Below, one piece after another: positions 4,975 to 5,025 of a DNA stretch of 5,025 nt; positions within the stretch are counted from its first letter, which is position 1; each line of letters opens with the position of its first letter. The DNA comes from Kitasatospora phosalacinea (GTDB taxonomy: Bacteria; Actinomycetota; Actinomycetes; Streptomycetales; Streptomycetaceae). Location of the stretch: assembly GCF_000716545.1 (NCBI RefSeq), contig NZ_JNWZ01000133.1, positions 1 to 5,025 of the forward strand, written 5' to 3'. Below the pieces are notes generated by a model. The model searched no databases. It was not told the origin of the DNA and saw nothing but the letters and a program-made list of their open reading frames with translations. The position numbers and the translations under genes were made by a program.

Positions 4975-5025
4975 CGCGGCCGCCGCCCCCAGCCGCGCCA
5001 CCACCTCCGCCAAGATCGTCGTCGC
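4955..5025 (+). CDS. cvnD: CvnD: Ras/MglA-like small GTPase (5' end only)
   Basis: GTG at 4955 opens a frame running off the window, beginning VDFASSNAAAAPSRATTSAK and continuing IVV. This matches the N-terminus of conservon ATP/GTP-binding proteins, 'MDFASS...STTSAKIVVAGGFGVGKTT', where the Walker A/G1 motif starts just past the window edge. GAAAGGG (4942-4948) lies 6 nt upstream inside cvnC. The start overlaps the cvnC 3' end by 20 bp in another frame, the usual conservon arrangement. Known role: the GTP-binding switch of the complex, normally partnered by the roadblock protein CvnB, which is broken in this operon. Catalytic motifs are not visible here. Confidence 0.88.
   Translation, partial: MDFASSNAAAAPSRATTSAKIVV

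Noticed and set aside
454..5013. A 1519-codon open frame on the minus strand spanning almost the whole conservon
   Set aside because: It is a shadow of high-GC coding sequence: the plus-strand codon bias leaves few antisense stops. Its translation is a featureless Gly/Val/Leu/Arg/Gln-rich string without domains, and it lies opposite recognisable cvnA-C genes.

Overview
The window comes from a high-GC actinomycete, most likely Streptomyces, Kitasatospora or a close relative. Codon third positions are almost all G or C, GTG and TTG starts are used, and the gene set is the streptomycete 'conservon' (cvn) array. A conservon encodes a membrane sensor-kinase-like protein (CvnA), a roadblock/LC7 protein (CvnB), a DUF742 protein (CvnC) and a small Ras/MglA-like GTPase (CvnD). 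The four are thought to form a membrane-associated G-protein-type signalling complex.

Layout, all on the + strand. Positions 1-99 are the last 32 codons of a CvnD-type GTPase from a preceding conservon. Positions 100-417 are intergenic: a strong hairpin terminator (111-150), a perfect 6+6 bp dyad (225-243) and only weak promoter-like hexamers. cvnA (418-3987, preferred GTG start) encodes a two-TM NIT-sensor/HAMP/HATPase protein with a very long disordered C-terminal tail. That tail contains a tyrosine-rich stretch and a 15-bp tandem repeat. cvnB (3989-4327) is broken: about 56 residues match the roadblock family, then 56 codons of unrelated sequence with depressed GC3 follow. cvnC (4339-4974) looks complete and has an unusual Q/Y/G/P-rich N-terminal extension. 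cvnD (4955 to window end) overlaps cvnC by 20 bp and runs off the edge. The window therefore holds one near-complete conservon placed directly after another.

The most notable feature is the segment 4157-4325, where the second half of cvnB should be. It does not read as roadblock in any of the six frames. It begins at about 53% GC and contains two consecutive hairpins: a 9-bp stem at 4180-4202, and a roughly 17-bp stem at 4214-4252 closed by a C(UUCG)G tetraloop. It could be the scar of a deletion/insertion, a small mobile-element remnant, or a structured RNA element inside the operon. The sequence alone does not decide between these. If the lesion is real, this conservon has sensor, DUF742 protein and GTPase but no intact roadblock partner, unless the neighbouring conservon supplies one.
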